Shown piece by piece: positions 21,541 to 34,000 of a stretch of DNA of 64,000 nucleotides (position 1 is the first letter of the stretch; each line of letters begins with the position of its first letter). Source of the DNA: Anthoceros angustus (lineage: Eukaryota > Streptophyta > Anthocerotopsida > Anthocerotales > Anthocerotaceae); assembly GCA_010909165.1 (NCBI GenBank), contig MU008163.1:992001-1056000 (forward strand), read 5' to 3'. The translations under genes were made by a program, and so were the position numbers. The notes beneath the pieces were generated by a model. The model was not told the DNA's origin. It saw nothing but the letters and a program-made list of their open reading frames with translations, and did not search any database.

Positions 21541-23190
21541 TCAGATGGTTCGGTTTGGACTCACGGAAAATGAACAAACCCTCAGGGACGAAGCCCTAGG
21601 TGGAAGATGAGGTCTCACGCCAATCTCACTTGAACGTCCTCCTGAAGCAATGTGTGGTGAAGAAGGATGTATCTCTGGGTGCGCGCGTCCATCCATGCTT
21701 TGAGGTGAAAACGGGGTAACTGCTTGGTGAACATGAATGCAAAGTGTGGCAGCTTGGAACACGCTCAGCAAGTGTTGATGGGCTTGGTCACAAAGAAGTG
21801 GTCACGTGGACTGCAACGATAGCAGGGTACGCTCAGAAGGGCATGGGGCAGGCAGCCCTTCATCTTCAGCATGCTATGGAAGAAGAAGGCAATGCTAGAC
21901 CCGATTCTATGACATAAATTTGTGTCGCTCCTGCAGGTATGTGCGATTGTAGTGTGGGCTTTAGCGTTGGAGAAGGGAAGCATCTGCATGTGCAAATCAG
22001 AGAAATGGGACACCAAGCTGATGTGTTTGTCGCCGGCGGTTTGGTGAAATGTATGCCAACTGTGGCAGCATGGAAGATGCTCCGGAAAGTATTAAATGGA
22101 CTTGGTCGAAAAGATGCGGTGACATCGGCTGCCATGATTGCAGGGTATTCTTAGCAGTGTACAGTACTATGGATGCGAGAAGAACCCTTGGCACTACTTC
22201 ACCTGATTCTGTGACATTTTTCTGCGTGCTACTAGTATGTGCAAATGTGCACGAAGCTTTGTCTCTAGGAAGGCAGCTACATGCACAGATTGTAGAACAA
22301 GGGCCTCAAGCTGACGTGTTTATTCCCAGCAGCTCCAGTGATGAACATGTCTGGGAAGTAAAGGAGTACTGTTGATGCACAACACGTGTTTGATGTGTTG
22401 CCCAATAGAGATGTTCTTGCCTGGAATACACTGATTGCAGCCTGCATTGTCAAGGAGCCCGTGAAGCAGTCTTTGACTTGGACCGGGAAATGAGAGAGGA
22501 TGGTATGCAGCCAGACGGCATCACATTCCTTAGCATACAGACTATGTGCAGTCATGTGGGTATAGTGAACAAGGAAGAAAGTACTTGAGGGTATGAGCAG
22601 ACATTATGGCATCAGTCCCACGTAGGACCACTACACATGAATGGTGGACCTCCCAGGTTGGTCAGGACAACAGGATGAGGCGCTAGCTCTAGTAATGATA
22701 ATGCCCTAAAGTGCCCGGTGCTGCACTTCGGCACTCTCTGTGGGTGCTTGCCGCAAGTGGAGCAATGTAGATGGTGGGGCACCATGCTTAAAATGCAGTG
22801 AAGCTAAACAAAACAGATGATGCAGGACATGTGTTGATGTGGAACATAAACAGGGATGCCCAGTTTTGTGTTGGGAGGAGAGTCAAATAAGGGTGAAGCA
22901 TTTACCTTCCAAAATGAGGAAAGAAGGATGTGTACCACATCTGAATTTGTCACCGTCAGTGGGAGACAAAAAACGAAAGGTGTCGTCAGTGACCTTTCAG
23001 CCGAATGCGGTACAGCAGGTAAGGCCACCCCCCTTGAAGCATTGTCAGATCAGGAGTGTGGAGCATTTCTACATAATGTTGTCGAGGGAGATGAGGGGAA
23101 AGCACTACCAATTGATTGGAGGTCACAACCACCTGATCAGGGATGATCCAATCAGCCTGTGCACTCAGAAACTAAGCACCCAGCTTCTCT
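21541..23190 (+). pseudogene. PPR-DYW gene remnant
   Basis: Repeat blocks are readable in several frames: DSVTFFCVLLVCANVHEALS then LGRQLHAQIVEQGPQADVF (22200-22320), HAQHVFDVLPNRDVLAWNTL (22375-22435), and a post-repeat E-type region near 22640-22860 ending in AGHVLMWNINRDAQ. The following frames (KEGCVPHLNLSPSVGDKK from 22920, then LSDQECGAFLHNVVEGDEG) fall where a DYW deaminase domain should be and may be its decayed remains. No complete HxE or CxxC zinc site is readable. Stops and frame changes are frequent. Confidence 0.65.
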
Positions 23191-23199
23191 AGATAGACA

Positions 23200-25030
23200 T
23201 GCAAATGAGTGACGACTTTGTGCCCCCACTGGTGGACAACACTCGTGGCCAGCAGGTGGGGATGTCTTGTCGGCGGTCTCCTGGATGGAGGAAGGCTGCA
23301 ATCGGCTAGATTTTCTTAATGGGCTCTGATCTGCAGGACAAGTCTTTGTCAGGCATCCATAGCACTGGGAATGTTGCCAGTGCAAGAAACTGCGGAAGGC
23401 CCTTCTTCAAAATATATCTTTTTATGAGAACTACTCCAAACTTGCAAATTCTTGTCACCTGCTTGTGGAGCTCGATTTAAAGGTACTGCGTCTCATCCTC
23501 GCTTCCCCAAATTCTTGGAAGTCAATGATACTTCGTTTGCTCGAACGCCCAAAATTGCTGGCACGGACGATCATCAAGTGACTGGAGGACTGGGACTGGG
23601 TGAGGATGACTGGTGAGTATGGGCCCGCAATGCCACGTCATCATGAACAACCACCGCCTCCAGTCCTTCCACCGGCTCAAAGCTATCGAGCACGACGTCC
23701 CCAGGCAACGCTTAGCACGTTGGATTTTCGTCTATAATCAACATAGCAGAGCCAGCTGATTGCACAAAGCACATGGCACACAAGAGGCATTGCACACTTG
23801 AAGCATCAGGTACACAAGCAGTCTGCCGTCCAGCTTTATGTTGATTTCCATGAAGATGGAAAACAGAAGACAAGCTGAAAGATGGCTGACAAAGCTCTCC
23901 CTTGTCCAGCCTCCTTCCACTTCAATATGATCCTCGATGCCGTCTTCCTGCCAACCACAAACTTCCAAATGGTTAAGCACCTCCATTTTCAGAGCTTAGG
24001 CACCTGTCGGCACAACGAATTCGAGCAACTCTGTCTCCGCAAAAGCCACACACACCCAAGTCCGTTAATGCAATCGTCTCTAACCAACATTCCGGACCCA
24101 GCTCATTGCACAGAGCACATGGCACCCAAGAGGCAAGGGACAATTGAAGCATTAGGCACACGAGCAACCAGTCTGCAGCTGAGAGGAATATCATGGTGCT
24201 GGCACAGTGAGAAACTGGAGGGTCTGGTACACTGGAGAATGCGCTGGAGAGAAACCCAATGTTCATTGTGAAAACCTGCAGGCCCTTGTACCGCCACGAG
24301 GACATTGCGGAGAGAACACAGATAGAAGCCACGTAAATCTCTGAAAGGCTGGAAATCTCTTAGAAACGTATGCATCCAAAGGGTAAGTTGATGGGCTACC
24401 TGTCACTTGATTTCAGATGACAAACAATAGCATCGTTGGCGCATCAACATACCTTTGCAGCCCCTATACTTCTTCACACACAACTTGTTCCCAGCAGATT
24501 GGGATGCTCTCTCATCTCAGCACACCAGATTCCAACATAGCCTACTCGTAAATGTTAAAGCATGGAGAAACATAGTGCGTCCAAGAAAGCTTGGACTGCA
24601 GCATCGAGCATTGCATCTACCTGCAGCCCACGCAGACAATCCCGGTTTCCTTCAAACTGCTCAGACATGCATGCACCCAAAGGGAAAGATGACAGGCTAC
24701 ATGGTGCTCACTTCCAGTGTCAGGGCTGCAAGGATATGCTAGGTTTTCAACTCTTGTGGTTAAATCTGTCCTTCCTTGCCCTACGCTTTTCCAGGGCTTC
24801 CGGCGAGGTGCTGATATTAACTGCCTCATACAGTTCGTACGCTAAGGCAGCTTGGGCAGAGCGGCGTCATCAGCAACCAAAAAGGTGGTCCCTATGAGAC
24901 GATGTTAATGATCATCAGTGCATTGAGCAATTTCCTTCGTTCCTCCTCCTTGAAGAACATCCTGCTCCCATTTACTCCACCTTCTTATCCACTAATGCCG
25001 GTTTGGTGCGGTAGTCCGGGATAAAGGCGT
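23200..25030. other. Intergenic with a local duplication
   Basis: No gene recognised. About 90 bases near 23750-23835 ('gctgattgcacaaagcacatggcac') recur at about 24095-24180 ('gctcattgcacagagcacatggcac'), in direct orientation, with the flanks partly matching. Confidence 0.5.
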
Positions 25031-25035
25031 GGGTT

Positions 25036-25128
25036 ATGGCGTGTCCAAATGGACACACATTTATAAGAACGCCATTATGCATGGCGTGTCCAAATGCACA
25101 CATTTATAAGAACGCCGTTATTATGCAT
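25036..25128. repeat. Tandem duplication of about 47 bp
   Basis: The stretch 'atggcgtgtccaaatg' through 'acacatttataagaacgcc' occurs at 25036 and again at about 25081, with two or three differences. Confidence 0.8.
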
Positions 25129-25179
25129 CCTGAGCTGAGATGGGTACTTAGATAGGGTGTCTGGAGGTGGATGCCCTGG

Positions 25180-25625
25180 GTGCAAGTAGCTTAGGCAGAC
25201 CATGGTACAAGTCCCATGATAGAAAATGCCCTTGGTGCAAGTAGGTAAGGCACACCAACACCATGGTACAAATCCGTCCCATGCCTGGAAAACGCCCTCC
25301 ATGGTATGTGAAATGTCCATGGTGCCAACAGCTTTGGCACACCATGATACGAGTTGCTAAGTAGGTACCAAGTCCCATGACAGGAAAATGCGCTTGGTGC
25401 AAGCAGCTTAGGCACACCACGGTACAAGTCCGACGACAGGAAAATGCTCTTGGCGCTCAAGCACACCAAGTCCCATACCGGAAAATGCCCTTGGTGCAAG
25501 CAGCTTAGGCACACCCTGGTACAAATACCAAGTCCCATGCAGGGAAAATGCCCTTGGTGCAAGCAGCTTAGGCACACCATGGTACAAGTTGCTAAGTACC
25601 AAGTCCCATGACACGAAAATTCCAT
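25180..25625. repeat. Minisatellite of 55-75 bp units, about 7-8 copies
   Basis: Each unit holds 'ggtgcaagcagcttaggcac', then 'accatggtacaa', then 'accaagtcccatg' and 'gaaaatgccctt', with unit length varying by indels. The array ends about 315 bp upstream of the LHCA3-like start codon. The 'accaagtcccatgatggaaaat' stretch at 250-271 and the following bases resemble its last unit and flank. Confidence 0.8.
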
Positions 25626-25940
25626 CAAGTGGACTATAATACGCTTCTTCTTCTTCTATGGAAAATGGGTGGCCGGTTATCGGTGTTTGTGGACGGGAGA
25701 CTGTATTGAATTGTTTATCCGGAAGCTATATCTGAGCCAAAAGGAAGGGACGCCCCATTGGGTCGCCTGATGCTTCCAACGCCACGCCATTGGCTGCTCG
25801 CTTATCGGCTCTCTCTCCAGGCCTAAGTGTAGCAACAGGCTTGCCACCTTCCCCACCTCCTTGCGCGCGCACAAACACATTGCACACCAGAGCAGGAGGC
25901 AGCATCAGCACCCGCAGCAGCAGCACATTCTACAGCGACT

Positions 25941-26925
25941 ATGGCTGCCACCATCGCCGCCCGCGCCCTGGTGTCCCCGCAGCCGCAGCCACAGCCGCGG
26001 TGGCCTCCAGCGCGCCTGAGTCCAGCCGCCACCAGCTGCTTCTGGAGGCCGCGCCCTCCGGATCTCCCCGGCCTCCTCCTCCCTCCTCCTGCCCGCTCCT
26101 CCGTCATCGTCCGCGCCTCCTCCGACAAGCCGGCCCCGGGTGAGCCTCCGTCCCACCAGCATTCCCGTTCCTCCATCTTCAGCACTGCATTCTGTTTCCT
26201 GGCCCCCGCTATGACTGACCGCGCGCCGTCCGGGGTTTCTCTGTGGTTTGGCCGCGCAGTCCAACAGGCAGCTCTACTTCGCGTCCGCGCAGAGCCTGTC
26301 CTACCTCGATGGCACCCTGGCGGGAGACTACGGCTTCGACCCCCTGGGCCTGATGGACCCCGAGGGCGCCGGGGGCTTCATCGACCCCAACTGGCTGGTG
26401 TACGCCGAGATCATCAACGGCAGATTCGCCATGCTCGGAGCTGCGGGCGCCATTGCGCCTGAGATTCTAGGGAAGCTGGGGCTCATCCCGGCCGAGACCG
26501 CCGTCGTGGTTCAAGTCCGGCGTCATCCCGCCCTTGGGAACCTACAACTACTGGGCCGACTCCTACACGCTCTTCGTGCTGGAGATCGCGTTGATGGGAT
26601 TCGCGGAGCACCGCAGGGCGCAGGACTACTACAAGCCCGGTTCCATGGGGAAGCAGTACTTCTTGGGCTTCGAGAAAGCTCTGGAGGTTCTGGAAACCCG
26701 GCGTACCCTGGTGGCCCCATCTTCAACTTCCTTGGCTTCGGCAAAGACGAGAAATCGCTCAAGGACCTCAAGACCAAGGAGGTGAAGAACGGCCGGCTGG
26801 CTATGCTCGCCGTGTTGGGATACTTCATCCAGGCCATCTTCACTGGAGTAGGACCTTTCCAGAATCTGCTCGATCACTCGGACCCTGTTAACAACAACGT
26901 CCTGACTAACTTGAAAATTCATTAG
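25941..26925 (+). CDS. LHCA3: Photosystem I light-harvesting chlorophyll a/b protein LHCA3-like, with frame breaks
   Basis: Exon 1 is 25941-26139 (plastid transit peptide ending near [12 protein letters not shown]). A 120-bp GT-AG intron follows. Exon 2 is 26260-26925. Exon 2 carries [28 protein letters not shown], helix [13 protein letters not shown], helix C with [15 protein letters not shown], the [11 protein letters not shown] loop, helix [13 protein letters not shown] and the end GPFQNLLDH...NVLTNLKIH. These are LHCA3 features. The Asn (not His) in helix B is the chlorophyll ligand linked to red-shifted absorption in Lhca3 and Lhca4. Problems: a +1/-2 shift near 26508, a 1-bp loss in a G run near 26690 that restores frame, and an exon 1/exon 2 phase mismatch. 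It is a recent pseudogene or carries consensus errors. The product would sit in thylakoids at photosystem I. Confidence 0.85.
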
Positions 26926-26929
26926 GTTA

Positions 26930-27560
26930 GGTTTTTGGCTTTAAACGTCCAGATGACTCTGTAACATGTCTAAAGAAGCAAATTTCTTCAGTGTAAAGAA
27001 AGTTCTTTCGCATATTATTTCAGAACCAAACGTGTTCGGGCCACGAGCCGCGCCTCTTCTTCCCAACTTGAAACCGTGGGTTCTTCAGGTTCATGTGCCG
27101 GATGTGTGTGGCGAGGAAGGATGTGATCACGTAGACGGTGGAATCTGACTGTGGATTACGGGCAGCTGCTGCAAGCACCTAGTATGTTAAATAGATGGAA
27201 TTTGACTCAGAGAAGTGTGCGTAGCAGTTTGGTGTCAACAGCAGTGTGTGCTGTAAAGAGAAGAGTGCGAGCTAGGACTGGTGGGCAGGGTCTAAAAATG
27301 TTGCTGATGAAGCTGGCAGGGTTGGGTACCTTCACAAGACAGATAGCCTGAGCATTGCAGAGCTATTCCGCCAAAGGCATTGCAACAGCAGACATGCCCA
27401 TCCCATATTGTTTCTCAAGGGCTCAAAGAGAAACTTGAGCACATTACTAAAGATCTGGCTCTTGCGGCTGTTGACAAACAGCTGGAGGCGATAGCAAGTT
27501 ATGCACATGTCAAGGTGAACGAGGAGGAGCCAAAGACTGATTGTCAATCTGGGTGGACGG
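26930..27560. other. Intergenic, no gene recognised
   Basis: 3' flank of the LHCA3-like gene and short frames only. A 62-residue frame at 27380-27566 (LKEKLEHITKDLALAAVDKQ) has helix-like composition, but no family is recognised. Confidence 0.35.
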
Positions 27561-27589
27561 GTGGACAACCTGCATCTCTGTTTTCCGGA

Positions 27590-27850
27590 CAGAATTGGGC
27601 CTCATTTGTCGTGACCGTGCTACTTCTTGCTTGCCTTCAGACGGCCTGTGGAAGCTCTAATGCCCTCAGAAGGGCAGCTGCACTCACAGATTGTCAAAAA
27701 AGACTGTTGGATGGCACTCTGACGGGCACCTGCCTGGAGCATACGTATGCAAAACGTGGTGAACTGAAGGATGCACGGCCTGTCGAAGCACTGGTGCCTT
27801 ACAGAAAGCAGGCAGCTGCACTCCCAGATTGTGAAAAGAGGGCTGCTGGA
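27590..27850 (+). pseudogene. PPR gene fragment
   Basis: The frame reads LLACLQTACGSSNALRRAAA, then a 'DCQKRLLDGTLTGTCLEHTY' stretch, AKRGELKDARPV. It matches the 'ACLLKACASSAALQKGR...MYAKCGELEDARQVF' blocks at 17350-18840 more closely than the intact PPR gene. About two partial repeats remain. Confidence 0.6.
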
Positions 27851-28298
27851 TAACGAAATTTAGCTACGTGCATTTGTTTCATCACTACCAAAGCTAGGCT
27901 TCTGCTACAACTGATACGTTGGATTCCTCCTAAAGCTGCAAAACCGGGCTTTTGTGGAGTGGCTCCAGAGCTGACAGATAGCAAGATCCTTATACAAGAT
28001 TCATGCAAGAGGTATGTATCACTGAGACACCAGAATTGAACTCAAAGCTGGGCTCTCTCAACACATCGGACCAGACCCCAGTCCAGACCTTGGACCCAGT
28101 CCAGACCACCACAGTCCACTAAAACCCGTGAGGCAGACCTGCTTGTCGCAACCCAAGACGCATGCCGAGTCAAATGACAGCCTACAGGGTCACCCTAATG
28201 ACTAACAGCCATAGCAAGTGCTGCAGCCTAATGTTTAACAGCCGTAAGCAAGTCCTTTTGGAAAATCTCGTAGACAATGAAATGGGGACAAGTGAATT

Positions 28299-28862
28299 AT
28301 GACGCTTTGCCATATGCGGACAAGTGTGGGATTGATGACGCCTTGTAACCATGCAATTCGGCTCGCCATTAGGGGTTTGGTATGTATGTGGTGCTCGACT
28401 TACAAGCATCGTGATACCCATCCGGAGTGGGTGGTATTACATGTGATGTTGAGAACGCTTTCAATACTATTTCTAGGAGCATCATCTTCAAAAGAGCTCG
28501 ACGAGCCTAATTTTATTCCTTTTTGTCTGCGCTTCTCTGGGAGGTCTTCTAACCTTTACTACCAGTATAAGAACGCCTCTTTGGGATTTGCCGTTTCTGA
28601 CTTGGAATCGGCCACTGGTACTCGGCAAGGCGACTCTCCGGGCGGCGCTCTATTTGTATCGCCACTACAAGGCCCTATCCGGGCCGGCTTCCCTTTGCAC
28701 GCCTTTTGGTCACTTCAGACGACTCTCACATCCTTGGGCCTCGAGATGGTCACTTTTCATCGCTTGCATTCTCACATCCTTGGGCCTCGAGATAAGGTCA
28801 CTGCATCACTTAGCGATTCTCACATCCTTCGCCTAGAGATAAGGTCACTTTCTATCACTTGC
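28299..28862 (+). pseudogene. LINE reverse transcriptase fragment (central)
   Basis: Around 28440-28500 one frame reads CDVENAFNTISRSIIFKRAR, the RT motif A region (usually D-x-x-N/K-AFN). Around 28590-28680 another reads ESATGTRQGDSPGGALFVSP, the motif B region (G-x-x-QGDPLG). The two lie in different frames with stops between, and the YxDD catalytic motif is not readable. It is a broken internal LINE piece that may belong to the same family as 276-770. Confidence 0.65.
28725..28862. repeat. Tandem triplication of a 'cctc/gagat-aaggtcac' unit
   Basis: Three imperfect copies of 'tcacatccttgggcctcgag' followed by 'ataaggtcac', starting near 28727, 28772 and 28818, at the end of the RT fragment. 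Confidence 0.7.
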
Positions 28863-28874
28863 GACTGTGCCGAG

Positions 28875-29250
28875 GTAAGTACTTGAATTCATATAAGCAC
28901 TTAACAACCAACCAAACAAATCTAATACGCGATATATATATACGTAACAATAGGAGTAGCTCGCATCGTGGCACAAACACACTCTCCCCACGAGAACAAC
29001 ACACAAATTCCTCACACATTGCTCTCGGAGTCATGGCTTTGGCCTCCTCATAACACCCTTGCATTGCATATCTAGAGGACAAGCTATGATCTGAGCTTGT
29101 CCTCAATGGAAGGGTCTATATATACTAGCCCTTGGCATCGGCATATTCCTAAGATATCCTATTGGCATCAGCATATGCTGGAAATATCCTAAGAATACAC
29201 TATAATATGCAAGGAATATGCCAAAGCATATTACTTGAGCTTATCCACTT
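28875..29250. repeat. LTR-like block 1
   Basis: First of three similar blocks (others at 30187-30660 and 35600-35960). Shared order: 'ttgaattcatataagcactt', 'ggagtagctcgca', 'cacaaattcctcacac', 'tcatggctttggcctcctca', 'caatggaagggtctatatat', 'taagatatccta', 'gcatattacttgagcttatcc'. The TATA-like 'tctatatatacta' and the downstream structure suit an LTR promoter. Orientation as an LTR is not certain. Confidence 0.6.
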
Positions 29251-29254
29251 TACG

Positions 29255-30185
29255 TCCCCCGCCTCCAACACCCACATTTATCGCGCTAACTACTCGCAAC
29301 ATTCACCGCATGCATCTGTGGTCAAACGCGTTAAGGACCTGTCGGCGTGATCGCTCACATCCGCTACCGCCCTCTCTAGTCCGCTCCTCGCTTCACTCAC
29401 ACTACACTCATCAACCTTGGGAAAAGAATGCGGGCTACCCCGGACCTCCTCCGCTGCCTCCGGGCCTCTACACGCCTCCCAGTCCCTCCGGCCACACGTT
29501 CCGGTCCGTTTTGACGGGTCGCGGCTCTGGACGAGCACGGATCACCAGCCACCCTTCCCTGCACACACCACCACACGTTAGGGGTTCGCCACGAACCTCG
29601 ACGTCGGTCTCTCGGAGTTGTCACACCTGACTCAGGACTCACGTTAGCAAGAAGACGCAAGGGTCCGCAAGAACGCGATCAACACCAAGAGAAAGATACT
29701 TTACTAGAGCATTTCTCCCTCTTATACTACGCCCCAAGGTCGGCGCCTTTATTACACTCTATTCGAAGCGGGTGGCTACCGGGCCCCCGACCGGCGACTA
29801 CTACCCTTCTATTCCTCCTATCTTCGCTGGTGGTGGATGGCCCCGATTCCGCCTCTTGGCTCTGGGCGGCCCAAGCCCTAGCCTCGGGCCGCGCCCCCCC
29901 ATGATCGGATGGCATGGGCCCCTTCCTCTTCAGACTGCCAGTCGTGCGCACGGGCCACGGCTGCAGGCGATCACCACTAAATCCCCTTCATTTATTTCCT
30001 GGCGGGCCCCTCGCACGGCCCCTCGAGAGCGATCGGCTACCGTCTTGACTTCAGGCTGCGGCAGCCTCAACTTCCGTAGTCCGGACCCCAGGTCCGGACT
30101 TCCTCCACGTCAGGACCTGTGGTCCGGTCTTCCTTCCGGGTCCTGGCCTTCCTTCGGTCCGGGACCTGGTCCGGTCTTGTCGCAT
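29255..30185. other. GC-rich retrotransposon-like spacer
   Basis: It starts with the repeat shared with 16622-16720. Near 30060-30180 it is dense in 'tccgga' and 'ggtccgg' words, as are 36180-36310, 43850-43910 and 45580-45680. No protein domain recognised. Confidence 0.4.
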
Positions 30186-30186
30186 C

Positions 30187-30960
30187 AGAAGCACGAATTC
30201 ATATAGCACTTCCCACCAACAACCACAAACAAATCACGCAGACATATAGGTGCAACCAATAACAACAGGAGGGAGTAGCTCGCACGCCGGCACAAACACA
30301 CCTCCCCACGAACAACACGCAAATTCCTCACACATCGCCTCCTGAGTCATAGCTTTGGCCTCCTCACAACTCAGACAGATATCTAGAGGACAAGCTATGA
30401 TCCGAGCTTGTCCTCAATGGAAGGGTCTATATATACTACCGCATCGCATACATTCCTAAGATATCCTATCGCATCAAAGATATGCCGAAATATCCTAAGA
30501 ATACACTATAATATGCAAGGAATATGCCAAAGCATATTACTTGAGCTTATCCACTTAGCTATTGTATCCTAAGAATACACTATAATATGCAAGGAATATG
30601 CCAAAGCATATTACTTGAGCTTATCCACTTAGCTATTGCTAACCATGTTTAATTAACACTAATCAATGCTTAATTAACATAAGCACATTAGATTAATTAA
30701 CACTAATCAATTAGCTTAATTAACACTAATCAATGCTTAATTAGCATAAGCACCTTAGATTAATTAACACTAATTACTTACTTAAAGATAAGTAATTAGA
30801 TTAATTAATGCTAATCAAACACTAAACCCAAGTGCAGATTAGTATCACACGATGACAGCCGCACGAGGTAAGCACTTGAATTCATATAAGCACTTCCTCG
30901 ACCAACAACCAAAACAAATCTAATACGCAGATATATAGGTGCAACCAATCCCCGATAATG
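30187..30960. repeat. LTR-like block 2 with AT-rich TAATTAA subrepeats
   Basis: Matches block 1 from 'gaattcatatagcacttcc' to 'gcttatccacttagctatt', including an internal duplication of about 60 bp (the 'tatcctaagaatacactat' stretch occurs near 30490 and 30565). An array of 'aattaacactaatcaatgc' units follows at 30648-30825. From 30868 the start of the block repeats again ('gaggtaagcacttgaattca'), so a third copy is truncated here. Confidence 0.7.
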
Positions 30961-31039
30961 TGAGACTCTAAGTCAAAACATTATCATTAGTAGGACTACG
31001 ACGCACCTCATGTAGCGCATTGTGCACAAAACCAATCTC

Positions 31040-34000
31040 CTTGAATGTCGTCAGAGGTTATGAACCTTGTCCATGAGTGGAGGCTTGTCTTGATCCTTAT
31101 GGGCGGCCATGTGGACTACTCTCCCCAGGTGCTCGCCATTTTCTTCTTGCCTCATCGAGCTGCCTCCTGCAACACTGGTTCATTCTTGATTAGTTCTATG
31201 TGGAACTTCCCTTTGGTGTACTTCCCCATCTCGCGTGAAAGCAAACACATGTCGCGATGCCTCCAACAACTCCTTTAGCCGACGCTTGATTGCTCTTCAA
31301 CTCGGCGTTAACCACTCATGTGGCTCGAATGGCTTGCACGCTCTCTCTCGCTCCTCTCCTCAAACTCGCCGTTGAGATGCTGGAATGTCCTTCACCCACC
31401 GAACCGCTCAACCCCTTCGGGTTTCGTTGGTAAGCGACCCAGCTAAACAACGGTCATCATGTTCACGTCAAATGCTTGCCAAGCAATCGACACTGCCTTT
31501 TCCTGGTCACTCCTGTCTTCGTGGCTGATCAAATCCCATGGCCAACTCCTCTCTGGCTTGGCTCTCCCAAGGCCTCGCCATGTCCCACCACAACGGGGCC
31601 ATGGTTCTGGCGTAAGACTTGGACTTAGACACAAAGGTTGGCCAAGCCATGGGGTGTCCAGCGTGTTCACAGTGCGCGGCAGCTTCTTGATGACTTGTTG
31701 GGCATGCCTTCCGATGCTAGCACATCCTTGACAACATGATTAGGTCGCTTGGTGAACGACCTCGCACACTTCAAATGTTCCAGGAGCAAGGTTAGTCCAC
31801 ATGGACCTCAACCTATGAGCCCTCGAACCAAATTGAGCTGCATCCAATAGAAGCCCGACCCAACACTCCTCGGATCGTGGCAAAGTCCTCTGAACTTGCT
31901 TCTTCACGCTCATGCACATTCTCCAACATGTATCCACAAGGCCTTTCTTGCCCTTTCCGGATCAAGCGCAAGATCCTCATCAGTCATAGAACAATGTTCG
32001 TGGATCCTTGACCTTGACCCTTGCCTGCAGAGGATAGTCCTTGACACTCCCAACTGCGATGACAAGGTCCACCGGTTGCCCAAGACAACTCAAATGGGAC
32101 AACCCTATCATGCGAACATCCATCGGCCGGTAACCCTTCACCGACTCCCACGTCGGAGGTTAGGTACTCCCCATCAAGTCTCTTACGCTCGTGACACAAT
32201 CCTTGCTTTTGGATCCGGGTCACAATGCACGTATCTTCGCACTTTGATGCCACACTTTAGCACTGCCCAAGCCGATGCTGCCTCCAAAGAGTTCCACGAG
32301 CACCGTCTTCCCGAGGTCGCCATGTGATGACCGGTGTTTAGGTCACAAACAGGCTCAACCCTAGGCAAGAACTTACAGAGCTCCTCATAGGCACCGGGTC
32401 CTCTTGCACCATCCTCCACAGCCTTTTGCACGGCTCATTGCTCAGTCACCAGCTCCGAGTGACTTGAAGAACCTCCTCCGAGGGTGGTTGCAACCCTAGC
32501 TTGTCCTCCTCCTCGTCGAAATCCTCCATCGTCGGGTTGTTAGACACACGCCAAGAGGTTCAAGCACGTATGGCGTGTCCTTCACTACGGCGCCAAACAC
32601 TGGGTAGACGCTGTTGGCAATGAGGTTCTCATGATCCTTGCCATGCAGCTGCAGAGGGATGCGGGCAATCCGTTCATCGGTTTTGCTCCAGCTTCTCCAG
32701 CCTGGTCGATAGTAGACTGTCTCCGTCCACAAATCCACCATGACTCCAGGTTTGTACAAAGCGTCCGCTCCCAGCAAGACATCAAATGTGTCTCGTGACC
32801 AAGACTGTACCTCGACAAAGGTGAAGTCTCATTGTTCTTGGTTTGAATGAAACCTTCAGCTTGTACCTTGTCACCCCAACACATGCTCCGTGGTCCCGCT
32901 GGGGATCTTCCACTTGGTTTCCTTCAACCTTTCTTGGTGGAGACCCAACGCTTCCTTCACTCTTCTTCCAACGATCACCGTGCTCCGGTGTCAATCAACA
33001 CCTCCTTGGTGCGAATCCATTGATTTCAATGTGCCTCTCCGATTGTTGACCAAAGCCACTCCCACTGCGGCAAAGATTCCGCCTCCACGAGATGCTTGGC
33101 TGAGGTCAATGACATCATTGCTACTGTGGCAAATCTTGGACACTTGCTTCGTCTTCAAGGGTTGTCAACATCCGCCGAGTCAAACCCCGACTTCCTTCAC
33201 GCTCAACCCCATGTCTTGTAGGTCAAACATGGCATCTCCGGCTTTTGTGCCATCGCCTCTGCAATGCGCATGGGTTTCTCCACATCGCCCACTGGACTTT
33301 GATGTTGCTCCCACAGTTGCTCTGCTGGCAATGGCTCAAACGACTTTGGCATCTTGGCATAGGTTCGGAAGAGGATCCCAAGCTTCCTTCCGTGTCTTCC
33401 GTGACCGCCAAGTCCATCCTCTTCTTCCTCCGAGCTATCTTCTCGTAGCGAGGTTTCTTCCCTGCCCTTGGATCCGGTCACGCCGCCATGTATCCAAGCT
33501 TGTGCTCATCTTCTTCGTCCTCGATGATGAACCGCCGCTCTCCTTGATCTTCGCCTTCGCACCAACTTCTCCAGCTTTGCAAGGCGTGCCAGTAGCTGTC
33601 CATCGCCTTCTTTGATGCTTCCCGTTTCTTTTGTCCACGGGACTTCGCCGTGCCTCCACGGCGCCTTTGCTCTTCCGATTTTGTGGATGAGGTTGACGCA
33701 GATGCATTGGCCGGGTTGCTGCTCGATAACCCGTAGGCCGCAATTCGGATGCTTCTCCCAACATGCCGCTTCATTGTGCCTGCAACCTCCCACACCTAGG
33801 GCATGGCTCCTCACCCTTGACTCCTCCGAATGCATGCTCGCACTCATGAGGGGAATGGTCCGCCCTCGGCACCTCACGCAGGGGCTCGTCACTTGGGCCG
33901 TGGGGCTGGCTTGTCTCGAGCTCCTCCACTGACCTCCGCGTCCATGTCGCCCACCACTCCTACTTGTGTTGAGTAATCACTTGCAAAAGAGAAAGTGTCC

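Noticed and set aside
26500-26530. tRNA-like 'ggttcaagtcc' word
   Set aside because: It lies within LHC coding sequence and no cloverleaf surrounds it.
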